NCBI GenBank assembly: GCA_019055375.1
Contig: JAHQIW010004447.1
Coordinates: 62,001-126,000, forward strand
Source of the DNA: Parelaphostrongylus tenuis
Taxonomy: Eukaryota; Nematoda; Chromadorea; Rhabditida; Metastrongylidae
DNA length: 64,000 bases
Direction: 5' to 3'
The notes beneath the pieces were generated by a model. It did not search any database. It worked only from the letters and a program-made list of their open reading frames with translations, and had not been told where the DNA came from. Shown piece by piece: positions 60,421 to 64,000 of this stretch (within the stretch, counting starts at the first letter, position 1; each line of letters starts with the position of its first letter). A program made the translations under genes and the position numbers.

Positions 60421-63400
60421 CCACTAGATTCAGCTTTACAGAAGTCTTTTCTATGATTGTCTATCATTTGATGATGGCAATGTCTCCTCAGAATCACAAT
60501 TAGTCAATCAAATTTTCTTAATTAGTTTGTGGGCGCTCCAATGGCAACTGTCCGGCATGCGGCGCGACCATTTTTTTTTCCAAAATTTCATGCATTCGGT
60601 CGACCATAAGTGACACGCGCGCTTTTCCGTGGTGTTCTCGTCAAGCACAGATTTTTCACCATCCTTCTATTAGTCTTTTGATAGCTGAAAATACTCAGGT
60701 TCTATACTACAGTTGATTTTTGAAAATACTTTTCTAGTGATCTGGAGCAACGAAGAGAAAATTAGGCTTTTTCCCTTCGTAGTGTATACTGTAATTTGCA
60801 CTCCTGTTTATTTGGCTTGCATTCCTGGCTGTTTGGCTTTTCACCAGACAATAAATTTTCATCTTAGTAGTTATTTGATATATAGGGAAACGGCGATTCT
60901 ATCTGTAAACATAATATCTAAACTGATCTCCAAAAAAAGCTTTCTACTGCATTGTAGTATCAACGAACAGAAATTACGTTTCGCCTTCGAAGTGCTTTTT
61001 GCTCTTCGCTTACGCTTTGCTTTTCATTAAAACATTAGCAGTCATTCGATTGCTTAGAAAGTGACCATTCTAGCAGATATGTTATTTTCAAATAATTTGT
61101 TAGTGCGCTGTAGCAATGAAAGAAATATCACCTTTCATACCCTGAGTATATTACTTGTCGCTTGTACATTGCAGCATGTTTATTGGTAGTTGTCTAGTGA
61201 AGTTCATGCGTTAGAATATATGATCAGAAAAAATGATATTTTACCAAAAAGTTTTTCCGAAAGGTCTTTCTCAGTAGAAAAAAAAAGTCCATACATCCTA
61301 AAAATTCCCACTTTCCAATACGAGTGCCACATCAATGGCGAAGCCACGCATTTTCACTTCTTATTGATCATTTTTTGAATAATGTAGAGGTGGAATTAAA
61401 AAGACATATTCTAGAGTGTATGACTTTAGGAAAGCTTTTACGATGTGACTTTTGCTACGCGGTTGATATAAGCCTTAATAGAGCCCCACATTCATCAGTT
61501 TATATCAATAGAGTAAAATATGAGCGCGATAATGAGCAAAACGTAGGGAACATAATTTCATTTTTGCTACTACAGCCCTGTAGTAAAGCTTTTCTTTCAA
61601 GCAATTGCATGTTTGAAATCTCCGAGACTTAAGCTTATAAACAATTCCTGATAATCTAGTGGAAAGTCTTTGTCCGTCAAAAACGTCCCTTCACCGATCC
61701 CTACTTGATAACGAGAAAGTCAAAATGAATCATACTTCTCCATTCGACCGCTTTGCTATAGGCTCTGAGTTTTATAGACCTGCTTGGCGTCAATTCATTC
61801 ATAGAGGAGTATAGATTCAAGGGATCGACTGAACCGAGTGACTGTGCCATTGAAAAGTTCTTGAAGACGAAACAAGCGCCTGTCTAGCACCTAGGCCTGA
61901 CAAACGACTAAAAACATGTTATATCATTAGCGGGAATCTAGCAAACATAGCTACACAGCTAGTTATAGATGAACTGGAATGCATGCACCGCACAACATCT
62001 TTTTTGACGAATTATTCAAGGTATTCTAATTTCCAGTCACTACTATAACCATTGAGTGTTTTTTTATAAAGAAACGTATCAAAACTGATAGATTCCTATC
62101 ATCACATTCATTGTAAAGATTATCAAAAATGACAGATTGCCAGCAACAATATGAATGCGTAGTGAAGGAACTTGTTCTCCACGCAAAAACGTTATCTTTG
62201 CTCCAAAAACATACGGGCCTGTAGAGAAAATCGCGAAGTGTCGAGATATCACAAAAACAGGAATATTTCTAGAACGGTGAAAAACCCTGATTAAGTTACA
62301 AAAATCGTGACCTGGTGCGAATCTCGCTGGATGCGACATTTTCAAACGTGGTCCCGAAAGAAGTAACGGCTTTGCAAAAGGCGATGTCGCCGAAATATCT
62401 GTCATCGATTTCGAAGAAACTATACCAATCGCGATTTCACCTACGCGTTTTTTCAATGGTATAATTCATAAGATAGTTTTTTTTTCTTGAGAATATTTTT
62501 CAAAAGTTCGCTTCTCTTATTTGTTATCAAAGACTGTATCATACCGACCTCACAATATAACAGTAATGCAATTGCTATGAATCATTCGAAATGACTCTGC
62601 GTTGTAGTAGCAAGTGTAATCGTAATCGATGAGTCTCTTGATGTTGGTCGTTCGATGCTTCCACAAGAGTCACATCATAGTGTTCATTAATGAACGCTAT
62701 TCACCGCCTTTCCATAAACTTTCCAAGAACGATCGATTCCACGTCGGTTTTATTAACCTTTTCGGGGATTTTTGGGGAAATATCAGTTGTGAAGCATGAA
62801 ATATGACACCACGATATGATATATTTTAGAGCTATGTGCTGGGGATAGTCATGGTACATAAGTGCTTTGCCATTCATACGTGTTTTGTCAATCTCCTGAT
62901 ATTAATCAACTGAAAGTTTGGTATTCGAAATCTTTTCTCTGCTTCCACGGCTATCAGACTTTCTACAATTTTTTCTTCGCTAAAAAAATTGAACCTTTTC
63001 CCGGATATCTTCGTTATTAACTTTTCCAAATAAGCGAATATGTGAAGTAAAAAAAGAATCGCTCGATAGCTTTTATTCATGTGAATTCATGGAAGCTGCT
63101 TATTCAGTGTGTTGTGTTTAGGAGCATCTGTTCCTTGTGTTCTTACTGTTCTACTCGTTTGTTGTGGCGAGAATGACCGCCATCTTGATAGTGTAAACAG
63201 CGGCAGGTCTCATTGATCTTACGTTTTTCCGTCAACCCTGCAGATGTACGAGTGATGCTCGTATCCTTTACCATGAACTCTACAAATTATGAGTTTCTTA
63301 TGACGCGATTCTCTTTTTTTTTTGTGTTTCCTTTACAATTGGTTTATTTGTTCGTTTTGAGATGTCTCGCTGATGATGCTAGTAGGATTTTCCTCCACTT

Positions 63401-63730
63401 AAAAAGTGTGGTAGTTGAATATCTCTTTATTCTTTAGGCTCACGGATGTTTGGTGCTAAAAATTAGAAGTGAAAATCTACCTCACTCATTTGTTTTTCTA
63501 AAAAAAAATTAACTTCTGTTCTGGTATCAAATGAGTAACAATTTGGTATATTGTCAAAGAATGGTATTTTTTTCCTGAATATTTCAAAGAACTTCTATAG
63601 ATCTAACTGGAACGAGTTCTCATTTCAACTTTCTAAGTACCTGCAGAAATTGAACTCAGCATTTTCACAGTCAATCATCTAATCATATTTAGTCTTGGTT
63701 GAATATTTTTGTGCAAAAATCAGTTGTGAA
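60421..63730. other. Intergenic, partly F2-like repeat, no supported gene
   Basis: F2-type phrases (ACTGCATTGTAGTATC at 60949, TTAGTGCGCTGTAGCAATG at 61081, ATCTCCGAGACTTAAGC at 61618) suggest a degraded foldback over about 60650-61680. The 125-codon minus frame at 62079-62456 lacks splice sites and domain features. Confidence 0.45.
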
Positions 63731-64000
63731 ATGACTGAAGTGCAGCACGAAACAACAGCTGATAGAGTACAACAGTACTTGAAACAAGTAGCGGAGGTAA
63801 GTAATAGCTATATTGACTTGAGATACCATCACTGATTACGAGTTCTTGATAGAAATACAAAATGATGGGCTCGCTGAGAGCATTATTACTCAAATTCTTA
63901 GGAAGAAAAATCGCTTTTAGGCGAACGGGATTACGGACTTATCATCCTCTGAGCTGGCAGAATGTCTCACACAGAATGATCCCCTGAAACACGTCAGAGA
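63731..64000 (+). CDS. First two exons of an unidentified gene (runs off the right edge)
   Basis: Exon 1, 63731-63796, encodes MTEVQHETTADRVQQYLKQV then AE and ends at a consensus GTAAGT. Exon 2 starts at 63921 after CGCTTTTAG in matching phase 0 and encodes ANGITDLSSSELAECLTQND, then PLKHVR, to the window end. The start is supported by a probable trans-splice acceptor, AAAATCAG, ending 7 bases before the ATG. The 48 residues are hydrophilic and helix-prone, suggesting a cytoplasmic protein. I cannot assign the family from this much. Confidence 0.7.

Noticed and set aside
62079..62456. 125-codon minus frame
   Set aside because: No recognisable domain or exon edges; phrases such as GGCGATGTCGCCGAAATA recall nematode repeat sequence.

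Overview
The window reads as nuclear DNA of a nematode, most likely a clade V (strongylid or hookworm-like) species. It is AT-rich. Its genes are split into short exons bounded by GT donors and TTTCAG or TTTTAG acceptors. The recognisable proteins match Caenorhabditis genes, and the spaces between exons are full of short tRNA-headed retroelements and long-armed foldback elements. No bacterial-style operon, CRISPR array or transposase gene is visible. I assembled all gene models by eye from translated exons, splice signals and reading-phase agreement. None comes from a database search.

Layout. 1-1042 (minus): 5' exons of a let-413/Scribble-type LAP protein. 1860-3900: a roughly 100-bp satellite array bracketed by inverted degenerate arms. 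6430-19223 (plus): a complete 14-exon GPR107/GPR108-like gene whose introns hold SINEs and foldback elements. 23055-30460 (plus): 13 exons of a TMCC-family transmembrane coiled-coil protein, with the 5' end not found. 34264-37070 (minus): a complete 5-exon four-pass membrane protein, perhaps LAPTM-like. 37498-38468 (minus): the 3' end of an unidentified gene. 43395-44460 (plus): a compact 3-exon SoxB-type HMG-box gene. 47.7-50.4 kb (minus): unassigned coding-like exons. 63731-64000 (plus): the first two exons of a gene that runs off the window.

The genes do not form a pathway. let-413 concerns epithelial polarity, the GPR107-like protein the Golgi and endosomes, TMCC the ER membrane, LAPTM-like proteins the late endosome, and SoxB neural or early developmental transcription. 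The most unusual material is repetitive: the satellite caught inside an inverted-repeat element, at least six copies of one long-armed foldback family, several tRNA-headed SINE families (one copy with an 11-bp target duplication, two loci in head-to-head form), and a foldback element with a class II tRNA-like core.
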